From Streptomyces sp. MA5143a (GTDB lineage Bacteria > Actinomycetota > Actinomycetes > Streptomycetales > Streptomycetaceae): a stretch of 64,000 nucleotides of DNA. The DNA is taken from positions 1 through 64,000 of the forward strand of contig NZ_OLMK01000072.1 of NCBI RefSeq assembly GCF_900290235.1, given 5' to 3'. The notes under the pieces were generated by a model, which ran no database searches, had not been told where the DNA came from, and saw only the letters and a list, made by a program, of their open reading frames with translations. Both the position numbers and the translations under genes were made by a program. Shown here one piece after another: positions 19,060 to 27,736 of this stretch (position 1 is the first letter of the stretch; the number at the start of each line of letters is the position of its first letter).

Positions 19060-20512
19060 GGTTGTTCCATCCGTTCGGTGCGGTGACCGTGTTCTTCAGG
19101 TCGCAGTAGAAGTCGAAGCTCCAGGTGCCGCCCTCGCGGCCCACTCCGGACTGGCGGGAGCCGCCGAAGGGCGCCTGGAGGTCGCGGACGAAGAAGCAGT
19201 TGACCCAGACGGTGCCCGCCACGAGCCGGGCGGTGACCCGCTCGGCGCGGGCCGGGTCGCCGGTGGCGAGGGTGGCGGCCAGCCCGAACCGGGTGTCGTT
19301 GGCGAGCCGGACGGCCTCGTCCTCGTCGGTGAAGGTCTGGAGGGTGAGGACCGGCCCGAAGACCTCCTCCTGCACGATCTCCGAGTCCTGCGCCACATCG
19401 GTGAGCAGGGTCGGCGCGTAGTACTGCCCGTCCAGCCGGTGCCCGCCGATGACCGCACGGGCGCCGGCCGCGACCGCCCGCTGCACGAAGCCGTCGATCT
19501 TCTCCAGCTGCCGTGGATGGATGTTGGGCCCGATGTCGGTGGCCTCGTCCCGGGGATCGCCCTGCTTCAGCGCGCTCGCCTTCTCGACGAACCGCCGGGT
19601 GAACTCCTCGGCGACCGCCTCCTCGACGAGGAAGCGCGTCGCCGCCAGGCACACCTGTCCGGCGTTGTCGTACTGCTCCACCGCGAGGTCGACGGCGAGG
19701 TCCAGGTCGGCGTCCGCGAACACCAGCAGCGGGGACTTGCCGCCGAGTTCGAGGCTGAGCGGGGTGAGGTGGGCGGCGGCCGATGCGGCGATCCGCCGGG
19801 CCGTGGGCACCGAGCCGGTGAAGCTGATGCGGCGCACGTCCGGGTGCGAGGTGAGGGCGTCGCCGATCTCGGCGCCGTAGCCCTGCACGACGTTCAGCAC
19901 ACCGGCCGGCAGTCCCGCCTCGGCGGCGATGTCGGCGAGCAGGGAGGCCGTCAGCGGTGACCACTCGGCGGGCTTCAGCACCACGGTGTCGCCGGCGGCG
20001 AGCGCCGGGGCGACCTTCCAGGTGGCGAGCATCAACGGGGCGTTCCACGGGGTGATCAGCACGCAGGGGCCCGCCGGGTCCCAGGACACGTGGTTCGTGT
20101 GCCCGCGCGTCTCGAAGTCCTCGTGCGCCAGCTTCAGCAGCCAGTCGGCGAAGAACCGGAAGTTGTGTGCCACCCGGGGCATCACGCCGCGCCGGTGCGA
20201 CCGCAGCAGCGCTCCGTTGTCGGTGGTCTCGACGACGGCGAGCTCTTCCAGGCGCTTCTCCACGCCGTCGGCGATGGCGTGCAGGATCCGCGCCCGCTCG
20301 GCCCGCGAGGTCGCGGCCCACCCGGGGAACGCGGCCTTCGCGGCGGCGACGGCGGCCTGGGCCTCGGCGGGTCCACCGCGGGCGATCTCGCCGAGCACGG
20401 CGCCGTCGATGGGGGAGTGGTCGGTGAAGGTGCCGGAGGAGGCGACGCGCTCGCCGCCGATCCAGTGCCGCGTGTCGACGGGGACTCCGCCGACGACGAT
20501 CTTGTCAGACAT
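19052..20512 (-). CDS. hpaE: Aldehyde dehydrogenase (5-carboxymethyl-2-hydroxymuconate semialdehyde dehydrogenase-like)
   Basis: 486 residues. ALDH hallmarks are TPWNAPLMLATWKVAPALAAG, FTGSVPTARR, the base motif LELGGKSP and the nucleophile in YDNAGQVCLAATRF. The context with an extradiol dioxygenase and an FAH-family protein points to the muconic semialdehyde dehydrogenase HpaE. The ATG 20512 was chosen by homology (MSDKIVVGG). The 125-bp gap to the upstream decarboxylase-like gene contains a small inverted repeat, ACGTG-TCGG-CACGT (20566-20579), which may mark an internal promoter. Confidence 0.8.
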   Translation of the reverse strand: MSDKIVVGGVPVDTRHWIGGERVASSGTFTDHSPIDGAVLGEIARGGPAEAQAAVAAAKAAFPGWAATSRAERARILHAIADGVEKRLEELAVVETTDNGALLRSHRRGVMPRVAHNFRFFADWLLKLAHEDFETRGHTNHVSWDPAGPCVLITPWNAPLMLATWKVAPALAAGDTVVLKPAEWSPLTASLLADIAAEAGLPAGVLNVVQGYGAEIGDALTSHPDVRRISFTGSVPTARRIAASAAAHLTPLSLELGGKSPLLVFADADLDLAVDLAVEQYDNAGQVCLAATRFLVEEAVAEEFTRRFVEKASALKQGDPRDEATDIGPNIHPRQLEKIDGFVQRAVAAGARAVIGGHRLDGQYYAPTLLTDVAQDSEIVQEEVFGPVLTLQTFTDEDEAVRLANDTRFGLAATLATGDPARAERVTARLVAGTVWVNCFFVRDLQAPFGGSRQSGVGREGGTWSFDFYCDLKNTVTAPNGWNNHG

Positions 20513-20637
20513 GGGGAGGGGTGTCCTTTTCAGCGAAGGGGAGGTGCGCCGACCCAGGGCGCGGGACGTGTCGGCACGTGGCTGTGCCGCGTGGGCGCGG
20601 CGCGCCACGGAGTGCCCGTGGCGGCCCGCCGCCGGGC

Positions 20638-21450
20638 TCACTCGTCCGCCGCTCCCGACATCCCGGACTCCAGCAGCCGTCCGCCGTCCCACACCACGCC
20701 GACCTGCCGGTAGTACGCGGCGATCGGCTCCTCCACCGTCAGCCGCGCCAACTCCTCCGTCGGCGCCTCGAACAGCTCCAGCTCCGCGTCGCCGACCCAG
20801 GGCTGCCCACCCTCGAAGGAGGCCGCGCCGGACTCGATCAGCTCGTCCAGCGCCAGGCCCTTCCCCTTCTCGACCGACGGCAGCCACCGGTGGTGGGCCA
20901 TGGGGTGGCCGTTGACGAAGCCGTTCGTCTCCGACGGCTCCCGCAGTGTCACCACCGTCTGGGCGAGCCGCCGGTCCGCCGCGGCGAGGGTCGCCCCGAA
21001 GCGGGCCCCCGCCTCGATCCGCGGAGCGGGCCCGTACGGATGGGGCCGCGTCTGGTGGATGGACCCGAGCTTCTTCGGGTAGCCCTGGTGCAGCCCGCGG
21101 GCGATCGCGAAGTCCTTGTCGACCCAGATGTACACGCACCGCGAGTACGTCCGCCCCCGGTACGTGCACCGGACGACCGCGAAGGCCTCCTTGTACTGGG
21201 AGAGCACCGGGTCGAGCAGCTCCGTGCCGGACGCCGAGCAGGACTGCCAGTCGGCCCAGATCAGCGCGACCGCGCCCGGGTCCTCGTCGGCGAGTTCCAG
21301 CGGTTCCGGCAGCAGTTCACGCACCCGCGCGGGGTCCGTGCGGTACTCGACGGTGAGCAGGTCGCCCGAGTAGCGCCAGGGCGGGGAGGGGATCAGCGAC
21401 GAGGAGCCCGTCGCCGTCTTGGGGTGGAGGAATCCACGGACGGTGGTCAT
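20638..21450 (-). CDS. Acetoacetate decarboxylase-like protein
   Basis: 270 residues of the ADC family. The stretch GLHQGYPKKLGSI contains the paired lysines that in acetoacetate decarboxylase include the Schiff-base Lys, and the upstream ARVRELLPEPLEL is the typical N-terminal motif. It could decarboxylate a beta-keto acid or another oxo-acid from the ring-cleavage route; ADC-fold proteins also catalyse other Schiff-base chemistry. It lies 14 bases from the ferredoxin reductase gene. An ADC-like gene is not part of the classic homoprotocatechuate pathway, which makes this cluster unusual. Confidence 0.75.
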   Translation of the reverse strand: MTTVRGFLHPKTATGSSSLIPSPPWRYSGDLLTVEYRTDPARVRELLPEPLELADEDPGAVALIWADWQSCSASGTELLDPVLSQYKEAFAVVRCTYRGRTYSRCVYIWVDKDFAIARGLHQGYPKKLGSIHQTRPHPYGPAPRIEAGARFGATLAAADRRLAQTVVTLREPSETNGFVNGHPMAHHRWLPSVEKGKGLALDELIESGAASFEGGQPWVGDAELELFEAPTEELARLTVEEPIAAYYRQVGVVWDGGRLLESGMSGAADE

Positions 21451-21464
21451 GGTGAGGCGGTTCC

Positions 21465-22664
21465 TTACGCGGTGAGGGCGGGCTGCTTCAGCAGGTCGGC
21501 GCGGTGGCGGGCGGCGGCGGAGGCGATGGCCGGGCCACCGAGCGCGACGACGCCGACCAGACGGGCGTCGCGGTGGTAGCCGACCAGGACGTCCCCGGCC
21601 GGGTCGCCCTCCAGGACGCGCACGTCGCCCTTGCCGAGGACGGGGGCGCCGAAGGACTGGAGCCGGAAGTCGTGCTGGTCGCTCCAGAAGGTGGGCAGCG
21701 GGGCGAAGGGCGCGGGTTCGGCGCCGGTCAGCACCTTGGCCGCGTGCTTGGCGGTGTCGGTGGGGATGCACCAGTGCTCGACCCGGCGCGGTACGCCGTC
21801 GTAGCGGGCGTTGGGGAAACGCGCCACGTCGCCCACCGCGACGACCTCCGGCCGTCCGCCGACCCGCAGCTGTTCGTCGGTGAGGACTCCGTCGGTCAGG
21901 TCGAGGCCGTTGCCGTCGAGCCACTCGGTGTTGGCGAGCGAGCCGACCGACTCCACCACCACGTCGGCGGGCAGTACGGTGCCGTCGTCGAGGACCACCC
22001 CGGTGACACGGTCCTCGCCCGCGAAGCCGGCGACCCCGGTGCCGAGGGCGAAGCGCACCCCGCGCTCCTCGTGCCGGGCGAGCAGCGCGCGGCCGAGCAG
22101 CTCGCCGAGCGGGCCGACCATGGGCAGCGGCAGCGGATCGACGACGGTCACCTCCGCGACACCGAGGGCCACGGCGGTCGCGGCCACCTCGCAGCCGATG
22201 AACCCGGCGCCGACGACGACCACCCGGGCACCGGGCCGGGTCAGCTCCGCCCGCAGGCCCTGCGCGTCGGCGAGGGTGCGGACCGTGTGGCGTCCGGCGA
22301 GGGGACCGGGGCAGCGCAGCCGCCGGGGTCGCATCCCGGTGGCGGCCACCAGCGCGTCGTACGGCAGCTCCGAGCCGTCGTCGAGGACGACGGTCCGTTC
22401 GGCGAGGCGGGACGCGACGACCCTGGTGCCGAGGCGCCACTCCACGTCGGCCACGCTCGCGCGGGGCCGGAAGGCGAGGGACTCGAAGGGGGCCTTCCCG
22501 GCCAGCACCTCCTTGGAGAGCGGGGGCCGGTTGTAGGGCATGTGGGGCTCGTCGCCGACGAGCGTGATCGCCCCGGTCCAGCCGGCCGCGCGCAACTGCT
22601 CGGCGGCGCGCAGACCGGCCATGGAGGCGCCGGCGACGACCACGCGTGCGCTGGTGGGAGCCAT
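21465..22664 (-). CDS. FAD-dependent ferredoxin reductase (P450 redox partner)
   Basis: 399 residues. The FAD Rossmann motif VVVAGASMAGLRAAE starts near residue 8, the NAD(P) motif VVVVGAGFIGCEVA lies in the middle, and VVAVGDVARFPN is the second FAD motif. This is the putidaredoxin-reductase type. Only two bases separate it from the ferredoxin gene. With that ferredoxin and the divergent P450 at 24399 it makes a three-component class I P450 system within the cluster. Confidence 0.85.
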   Translation of the reverse strand: MAPTSARVVVAGASMAGLRAAEQLRAAGWTGAITLVGDEPHMPYNRPPLSKEVLAGKAPFESLAFRPRASVADVEWRLGTRVVASRLAERTVVLDDGSELPYDALVAATGMRPRRLRCPGPLAGRHTVRTLADAQGLRAELTRPGARVVVVGAGFIGCEVAATAVALGVAEVTVVDPLPLPMVGPLGELLGRALLARHEERGVRFALGTGVAGFAGEDRVTGVVLDDGTVLPADVVVESVGSLANTEWLDGNGLDLTDGVLTDEQLRVGGRPEVVAVGDVARFPNARYDGVPRRVEHWCIPTDTAKHAAKVLTGAEPAPFAPLPTFWSDQHDFRLQSFGAPVLGKGDVRVLEGDPAGDVLVGYHRDARLVGVVALGGPAIASAAARHRADLLKQPALTA

Positions 22665-22666
22665 GG

Positions 22667-22855
22667 TCAGGCCTCGATCCGGATGGCCTGGAGCGGACAG
22701 ACGTCGGCGGCTTCCTCGACCTCGTCGAGCAGCGCGTCGTCGGGGTCGCTGACGTAGGCCAGCCGCCCGTTCGCGTCCAGCTGGAAGACCTCGGGGGCGG
22801 CGAAAACGCACTGGCCGTGGTCCTGGCACTTGTTCATGTCGACGACGACCTTCAT
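22667..22855 (-). CDS. Small [3Fe-4S]-type ferredoxin
   Basis: 62 residues, starting MKVVVDMNKCQDHGQC and ending CPLQAIRIEA. Three cysteines (Cys10, Cys16 and the CP cysteine near the end) in the C-x5-C...CP pattern indicate the [3Fe-4S] ferredoxins that feed actinomycete P450s. It has a strong GAGGAGG ribosome site seven bases before ATG. It is the first gene of the leftward operon (ferredoxin, reductase, ADC-like, hpaE, hpaD, hpaG) and operator B lies 21 bp before its start. Confidence 0.88.
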   Translation of the reverse strand: MKVVVDMNKCQDHGQCVFAAPEVFQLDANGRLAYVSDPDDALLDEVEEAADVCPLQAIRIEA

Positions 22856-22875
22856 GGCCGGTCCTCCTCAGGTCA

Positions 22876-22887
22876 TTTGGCTCCAAA
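22876..22887. promoter_or_regulatory. Candidate operator B, TTTGGCTCCAAA
   Basis: Perfect arms TTTGG/CCAAA around CT, 21 bp before the ferredoxin start. It shares the layout of operators A and C. Confidence 0.55.
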
Positions 22888-22982
22888 CAACATAGGAAGC
22901 CGCACACCCCTGGTCAATAGCTGTCCAGGTGGATAATTTTTTGGCCTCAGCCCCTTGCGGGCCACTGGGCCCCTTCTTATCG

Positions 22983-22994
22983 TTTGGGCTCAAA
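22983..22994. promoter_or_regulatory. Candidate operator C, TTTGGGCTCAAA
   Basis: It lies 28 bp before the glutamine-synthetase-like start, next to a TTATCGT sequence also found near operator A. Arms TTTG/CAAA. Operators B and C sit at the two ends of the 167-bp divergent promoter region. Confidence 0.55.
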
Positions 22995-23022
22995 TCATCT
23001 GCCTGCCGCCGAGGAGACAACG

Positions 23023-24378
23023 GTGAGCGCATCCCCAGCACCGGACATTCGTCAGCACCAGGAGCGGCTCGCCGCCGAGGGCATCGACGTGGTCCGCGTG
23101 ACCTACCCCGATCTCATCGGCACCGACCGCGCCCGGGACGTCCTGCTCGACAGCCTGCCCACGGCCTGCGAACACGGCCTCACCTTCTGCCGGGCCGTCT
23201 ACCACACCTCCCCCCAGGGGGACGTCGTCCCGGTGCCCGGGGGCCTCGACGCGGGGCTGCCCGACATCCACGTACGACCGGACCTCGACACCCTGGTCCC
23301 GCTGCCGTGGGAGCCCGGCGTCGCCGCCTGCCTCGGGGAGACCGTCGACCCGGCCACCGGGTCACCCGCGCCCGAGTCGCCCCGCGACCTGCTGCGCACC
23401 GTGCTCGCCCGCTGCGCCGAACAGGGCCTGACCCCGATCGTCGGGCCCGAGTTGGAGTACTTCCTGTGCGACGAGGACCCGGCGTCCCCGAGCGGCTGGA
23501 AGCGCTACTCGGGCGCGGCGGGAGTCGTCTACACCGCCGGCCTGCGCGCCGACCCCGACAACCATCTGCTGCGCACCCTGCGCCACCTCCGCGACCTGCG
23601 GATCGGCGCCACCAACGGCAACCACGAGTTCGACGGCGGGCAGTTCGAGATCAACCTCGACCACTCCGAGGCGCTGTCGGCCGCCGACCGGTCCTTCCGC
23701 TTCAAGGCCGCCGTCAAGGAGCTCGCCCGCAAGGAGGGCCGGCTCGCCACCTTCATGGCCAAGCCGTTCAACGACGCCGGTGGCTCCGGCTTCCACCTCC
23801 ATCTGTCCTGCGACGACGAGCGCGGGAAGAACGCCTTCGACGACCCGTCCGGCGCCCACGGCCTGTCCGCCACCGCCCGGCACGCCCTCGCCGGCATCCT
23901 CGCCCACGCCCCGGCGCTCGCCGCCCTCGCCAATCCGACGGTCAACTCCTACAAGCGCTTCGGGCCCGACACCCTCGCGCCCTGGCTGATCGACTGGGGG
24001 CTCGACAACCGCAGCGCCATGGTCCGCGTCCCGCCGGAGCGCGGTTCCGGCGCCCGCCTCGAACTGCGGCTCGGTGACGCCAGCGCCAACCCGTACCTGC
24101 TGATCGCGGGCACGATCGCCGCCGCGCTCCTCGGGGTCCGGGCGGGCGAGGAGCCCCCCGCCCCGCTGGAGGGCTACGGCTACGACACCGCCCGCTCGGC
24201 CGTCCTGCCCATGAACCTGTCCGAAGCCCTCGACGCGCTGGAGGCGGACACCGCCCTCACCGAGGTGCTCGGCAAGGACTTCACCACCTCGTACCTCGGC
24301 TACAAGCGGAACGAGGCCGAACGCTTCCACCGGCACGTCACCGACTGGGAGTTCACCGAGTACGCCTACCACCTGTGA
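23023..24378 (+). CDS. Glutamine synthetase-like gamma-glutamyl-amine ligase
   Basis: 451 residues of the GlnA superfamily. The metal and ATP motifs are intact: GPELEYFL, GGQFEINLDH, SGFHLHLSC and RLELRLGDASANPYL. GlnA-like enzymes of this kind (PuuA, GlnA3, GlnA4, IpuC, aniline ligases) attach glutamate to amines other than ammonia. Placement with a PuuC/PuuD/PuuP-like set and no nitrogen-control genes supports an amine ligase. GTG 23023 has GAGGAG seven bases upstream; an in-frame ATG at 22984 would overlap operator C. The substrate is unknown; an arylalkylamine would fit the ring-cleavage genes. Confidence 0.82.
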   Translation: MSASPAPDIRQHQERLAAEGIDVVRVTYPDLIGTDRARDVLLDSLPTACEHGLTFCRAVYHTSPQGDVVPVPGGLDAGLPDIHVRPDLDTLVPLPWEPGVAACLGETVDPATGSPAPESPRDLLRTVLARCAEQGLTPIVGPELEYFLCDEDPASPSGWKRYSGAAGVVYTAGLRADPDNHLLRTLRHLRDLRIGATNGNHEFDGGQFEINLDHSEALSAADRSFRFKAAVKELARKEGRLATFMAKPFNDAGGSGFHLHLSCDDERGKNAFDDPSGAHGLSATARHALAGILAHAPALAALANPTVNSYKRFGPDTLAPWLIDWGLDNRSAMVRVPPERGSGARLELRLGDASANPYLLIAGTIAAALLGVRAGEEPPAPLEGYGYDTARSAVLPMNLSEALDALEADTALTEVLGKDFTTSYLGYKRNEAERFHRHVTDWEFTEYAYHL

Positions 24379-24398
24379 CGTCCAGGAGAACCAAGAAC

Positions 24399-25697
24399 AT
24401 GACCACTTCCGCCCACCTCCCCTCCGTCCGCGAGGCCCTCCAGGAGCCCCTGCCGCTGGCCGACGTGGACCTCGCCGACCTCGGCAACTTCACCGACGGC
24501 ATCACCCCCTGGCGCATGTTCCACACCCTGCGCCACGAGGACCCGGTGCACTGGCAGCCCGAGGACGCCCCCAACTCCGGCTTCTGGGCCGTCACCCGGC
24601 ACGCCGACATCGCCCGCGTCGACCGGGACGCCGAGACCTTCACCTCGACCAGGTTCGTCAACCTGGAGGAGGTCGACGACGACCAGATCAAGACCCGGGC
24701 CTCCATCCTGGAGATGGACGGCGTGCGCCACCGCGCGCTGCGCAGCGTGATCCAGCGGCAGTTCGGCGCGGGTGTGATCAACGGCTACACCGACTTCCTG
24801 CGCGGACTGACCGCGACCACGCTGGACGCGGCCCTCGCGAAGGGCACCTTCGACTTCGTCGCCGACGTCTCCGCCGACTTCCCCATCAACGTCCTCGCCC
24901 GACTGCTGGACGTGCCCCCGGAGGACAACCAGAAGCTCATCGACTGGGGCAACCGCATCATCGGCAACACCGACCCCGACTACGCGGACGTCCTGCTGCA
25001 CAGCGAGGAGAGCGAGAAGTACCGTCATCTGCCGTTCCGCTCGCCCGCCTCGGTGGAGGTCTTCGAGTACGGCCGCGAACTGGCCCGGCAGCGGCGCGGC
25101 GGGGACGGCACCGACCTGGTGTCCCGTCTGGTCAACGCCACGCCCCGCGACGGGGTGCCGCTCTCCGCGCAGGACTTCGACAACTACTTCCTGCTGCTGG
25201 TGGTGGCCGGCAACGAGACCACCCGCCACACCATCTCCCACTCCATGCTGGCCCTGCTCCAGCACCCCGAACAGCTCGCCCGCCTCCAGGCGGACCCGTC
25301 GCTGATCCCGGTCGCGGTCGAGGAGTTCCTGCGCTGGGCCTCACCCGTCTACCACTTCCGCCGCACCGCGACCCGGGACGTGGAGCTGGGCGGCAAGCAC
25401 ATCAAGGAGGGCGAGAAGGTCGTCATGTGGTTCGCCTCCGGCAACCGCGACGAGGAGGTCTTCGGCAACCCGTACGACTTCGACGTGGCCCGGCAGAACA
25501 ACGACCACGTCACCTTCGGCAAGGGCAGCCCGCACCTGTGCCTCGGCAATCTGCTGGCCCGCACCGAGATCCGCATCATGTTCGAGGAGTTGATCCCCCG
25601 GCTCGCCGACATCCGGCTCGCCGGTGACGTCCCGCGCGTGCGGTCCAACTTCGTCAACGGCATCAAGAAGCTGCCGGTCGAGGTGACCCTGGCCTGA
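24399..25697 (+). CDS. Cytochrome P450 of the gamma-glutamyl/aromatic cluster
   Basis: 432 residues of a soluble bacterial P450. The I-helix has VVAGNETTRHT, the K-helix EEFLRW, and the heme loop FGKGSPHLCLGNL puts the ligand at Cys381. It starts 20 bases after the ligase gene with AGGAGAA upstream, so both are co-transcribed, while its ferredoxin and reductase are encoded in the divergent operon. It may hydroxylate the ring or oxidise the carbon beside nitrogen of a gamma-glutamyl amide; the sequence cannot decide between these. I cannot assign a CYP family. Confidence 0.85.
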   Translation: MTTSAHLPSVREALQEPLPLADVDLADLGNFTDGITPWRMFHTLRHEDPVHWQPEDAPNSGFWAVTRHADIARVDRDAETFTSTRFVNLEEVDDDQIKTRASILEMDGVRHRALRSVIQRQFGAGVINGYTDFLRGLTATTLDAALAKGTFDFVADVSADFPINVLARLLDVPPEDNQKLIDWGNRIIGNTDPDYADVLLHSEESEKYRHLPFRSPASVEVFEYGRELARQRRGGDGTDLVSRLVNATPRDGVPLSAQDFDNYFLLLVVAGNETTRHTISHSMLALLQHPEQLARLQADPSLIPVAVEEFLRWASPVYHFRRTATRDVELGGKHIKEGEKVVMWFASGNRDEEVFGNPYDFDVARQNNDHVTFGKGSPHLCLGNLLARTEIRIMFEELIPRLADIRLAGDVPRVRSNFVNGIKKLPVEVTLA

Positions 25698-25708
25698 CGG
25701 TCCCCGGC

Positions 25709-26401
25709 TCAGCCGGACTTCCAGCCGGGAAGCGTCGGCAGCACCTTCTCGGCGATGCGGAACAGCGCCGCGTCGTCCGGCGGCAGTCGGTCCTCACGCC
25801 AGATGACCAGGTCGTAGGTGTCGCCCTTGTCCTTGGTGTCGCTCGCCACCAGCAGATGGCGGGCGACACCGCCGGGGCCCGACGTGGCGTCGCCGCCGTC
25901 GAGCCGGAAGGAGATGGCGATGGTCTGCCCCGAGTAGAGCACCGCCTTGTGTCCCAGGACCGTCCTGGACTGGGCCCCGGCGCCCAGGTACTCGATCGAC
26001 TCCGCGACCGGGAGATCGTCGTACGACGCCGAGATCTGTACGGTGTGGGACTCCAGTTCGACCTTCGCCTCGGGGGTGACGGTCTTGGTGCCACTGGCCC
26101 AGCGGGACTCGCTCTCGCTGCCGGTCGCGTACTCCGCCTCCTCCAGCGGTGTGCCGACGAGCTTCGGTAGGTCCTTGCGGTTCAGCGCGGTGCACAACTG
26201 CGCCCCGGAGACCCGCTTCCTCGGCGCCGGCGAGGCGTCGTCCGAGGTCGAGCAGGTGGCCGGCCCGCTGTCCGTGCCCGGCCCGGCGAAGGCGTCCTGC
26301 AACCACAGGCCGCCGGCCACCACCCCGAACAGGACGAACGCCAGGATCGCCTGGCCCCACGCCCCCGTGTCCTTCTCGGGCGCCCCTTGACGGTCGTTCA
26401 T
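25709..26401 (-). CDS. Membrane-anchored conserved protein (DUF6215-like)
   Basis: 230 residues. After MNDRQGAPEKDTGAWG comes one membrane helix (about 16-36), then an extracytoplasmic domain with VSGAQLCTALNRKDLPKLVGTP and a C-terminal IAEKVLPTLPGW. I associate this pattern with DUF6215, a Streptomyces family of unknown role. ATG 26401 is preferred over an upstream frame that is only a tandem GTGGGGGAC-type repeat (about 26401-26455). It converges with the P450 gene, with 11 bases between stops. Two cysteines (CSTSDD and QLCTAL) could form a disulfide. Confidence 0.65.
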   Translation of the reverse strand: MNDRQGAPEKDTGAWGQAILAFVLFGVVAGGLWLQDAFAGPGTDSGPATCSTSDDASPAPRKRVSGAQLCTALNRKDLPKLVGTPLEEAEYATGSESESRWASGTKTVTPEAKVELESHTVQISASYDDLPVAESIEYLGAGAQSRTVLGHKAVLYSGQTIAISFRLDGGDATSGPGGVARHLLVASDTKDKGDTYDLVIWREDRLPPDDAALFRIAEKVLPTLPGWKSG

Positions 26402-26520
26402 GTCCCCCACGCCCGCGGTCCCCACGCCTACGTCCCCCACGCCATGTCCCCCACCCCGAATACGCGCCCCGTGCGCGCCGGGGGAGCTTAACGGGTGTTC
26501 GTTCGACGCGCGGACAATAT

Positions 26521-26538
26521 TGCGATCATGTGATCGCA
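26521..26538. promoter_or_regulatory. 18-bp palindrome TGCGATCATGTGATCGCA
   Basis: Arms of eight bases around TG, 47 bp upstream of the Gfo/Idh/MocA gene and next to ACAATAT, a possible -10. It is probably a repressor site for that gene. Confidence 0.55.
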
Positions 26539-26585
26539 CCCGTCGGCGGGTAGAACCCCGGCATCCGGTCGAGCGAAGGACCCGT

Positions 26586-27608
26586 ATGACTCAGCAGAGC
26601 TCCCTCGGTGTCGCCGTCATCGGCACCGGCCGGATGGGCGCCGACCATGTGCGCCGGATCACCGAGGTCACCAGCGGTGCCCATGTCGCCGCCGCCGTCG
26701 ACCTCGACACCGACCGGGCCGAGGCGGTCGCCGCACGCGTCGACGGCTGCGCGGCCTTCTCCGACGCCGCCGAGGCACTGGCCTCGCCGGGCGTCGACGC
26801 CGTGCTCGTCGCCTCGCCGGGACCGGCCCACGAGGCGGCTCTGCTCACCGCCTTCGCGCACGACCTGCCCGTCCTGTGCGAGAAGCCCCTCACCCCGGAC
26901 ACCGCCGCCGCGCTCCGTCTGCTGGAGGCCGAACAGCGGCTCGGCCACCGCAGGGCGCAGGTGGGCTTCATGCGCCGCTACGACCGCGAGTACGTCAGGC
27001 TCAAGGCCCTGCTCGACAGCGGGGAACTGGGCCGCCCGCTGATGCTGCACAACCGGCACCGCAACCCCGAGAACCCGCCCGGCTTCACCAGCGCCATGGC
27101 CATCAACGACTCCGTGGCCCACGAGATGGACATCACCCGCTGGCTGCTCGGCCAGGAGGTCGTCGCCGTCACCGTGCTGCGGCCGCGCCCGTCCGGGAAC
27201 GCCCCCGAGGGCCTCGCCGACCCCCAGTTCGTCGTCCTGGAGACCGACGGCGGCGCCCTCTCCGACGTCGAGCTCTACCTCAACGCCCGCTACGGCTACC
27301 AGGTCCAGGCCGAGGCCGTCTGCGAGCACGGCACGGCCCGCATCGGCGACGGGCACGACCTGCTCGTCACCGTCGCGGGACGCTGGGGCGGCACGGTCAC
27401 CCCCGGCTATCTGGAGCGCTTCGAGGACGCCTACGACCGCGAGGTCCAGGCGTGGGTCGACGCCACCCGCCGCGGTGAGGTGACCGGCCCCGGCGTCTGG
27501 GACGGGTACGCCGTCGCGGCGATCTGCGAGGCGGCCGTCCGCTCCCAGACGCAGGGCGGCCGCGTCGAGGTCCACCTCGTCGACCGCCCCGCCTTCTACA
27601 GCCCCTGA
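26586..27608 (+). CDS. Gfo/Idh/MocA oxidoreductase (inositol 2-dehydrogenase-like)
   Basis: 340 residues. The N-terminal Rossmann motif is VIGTGRMGADHVRRI, the EKP motif is CEKPLTPD, and the C-terminal domain has NDSVAHEMDITRWLLG with the conserved Asp/His positions of inositol dehydrogenases. It oxidises a sugar or cyclitol with NAD(P). The palindrome at 26521 probably controls it. No other iol gene is present, so inositol as substrate is only the nearest match. Confidence 0.78.
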   Translation: MTQQSSLGVAVIGTGRMGADHVRRITEVTSGAHVAAAVDLDTDRAEAVAARVDGCAAFSDAAEALASPGVDAVLVASPGPAHEAALLTAFAHDLPVLCEKPLTPDTAAALRLLEAEQRLGHRRAQVGFMRRYDREYVRLKALLDSGELGRPLMLHNRHRNPENPPGFTSAMAINDSVAHEMDITRWLLGQEVVAVTVLRPRPSGNAPEGLADPQFVVLETDGGALSDVELYLNARYGYQVQAEAVCEHGTARIGDGHDLLVTVAGRWGGTVTPGYLERFEDAYDREVQAWVDATRRGEVTGPGVWDGYAVAAICEAAVRSQTQGGRVEVHLVDRPAFYSP

Positions 27609-27736
27609 CCCGCGTCACCGCCGACCAGGCCCGGCGTGGGGATTCTCCACCCGCGACCGGGACCCCAGTGCTTCCCGCCCGGTGGGCATGCTCAGTTCAA
27701 GGGCGTACGAGGCGCCCCCGTCGGGAGGGCTGAGGC

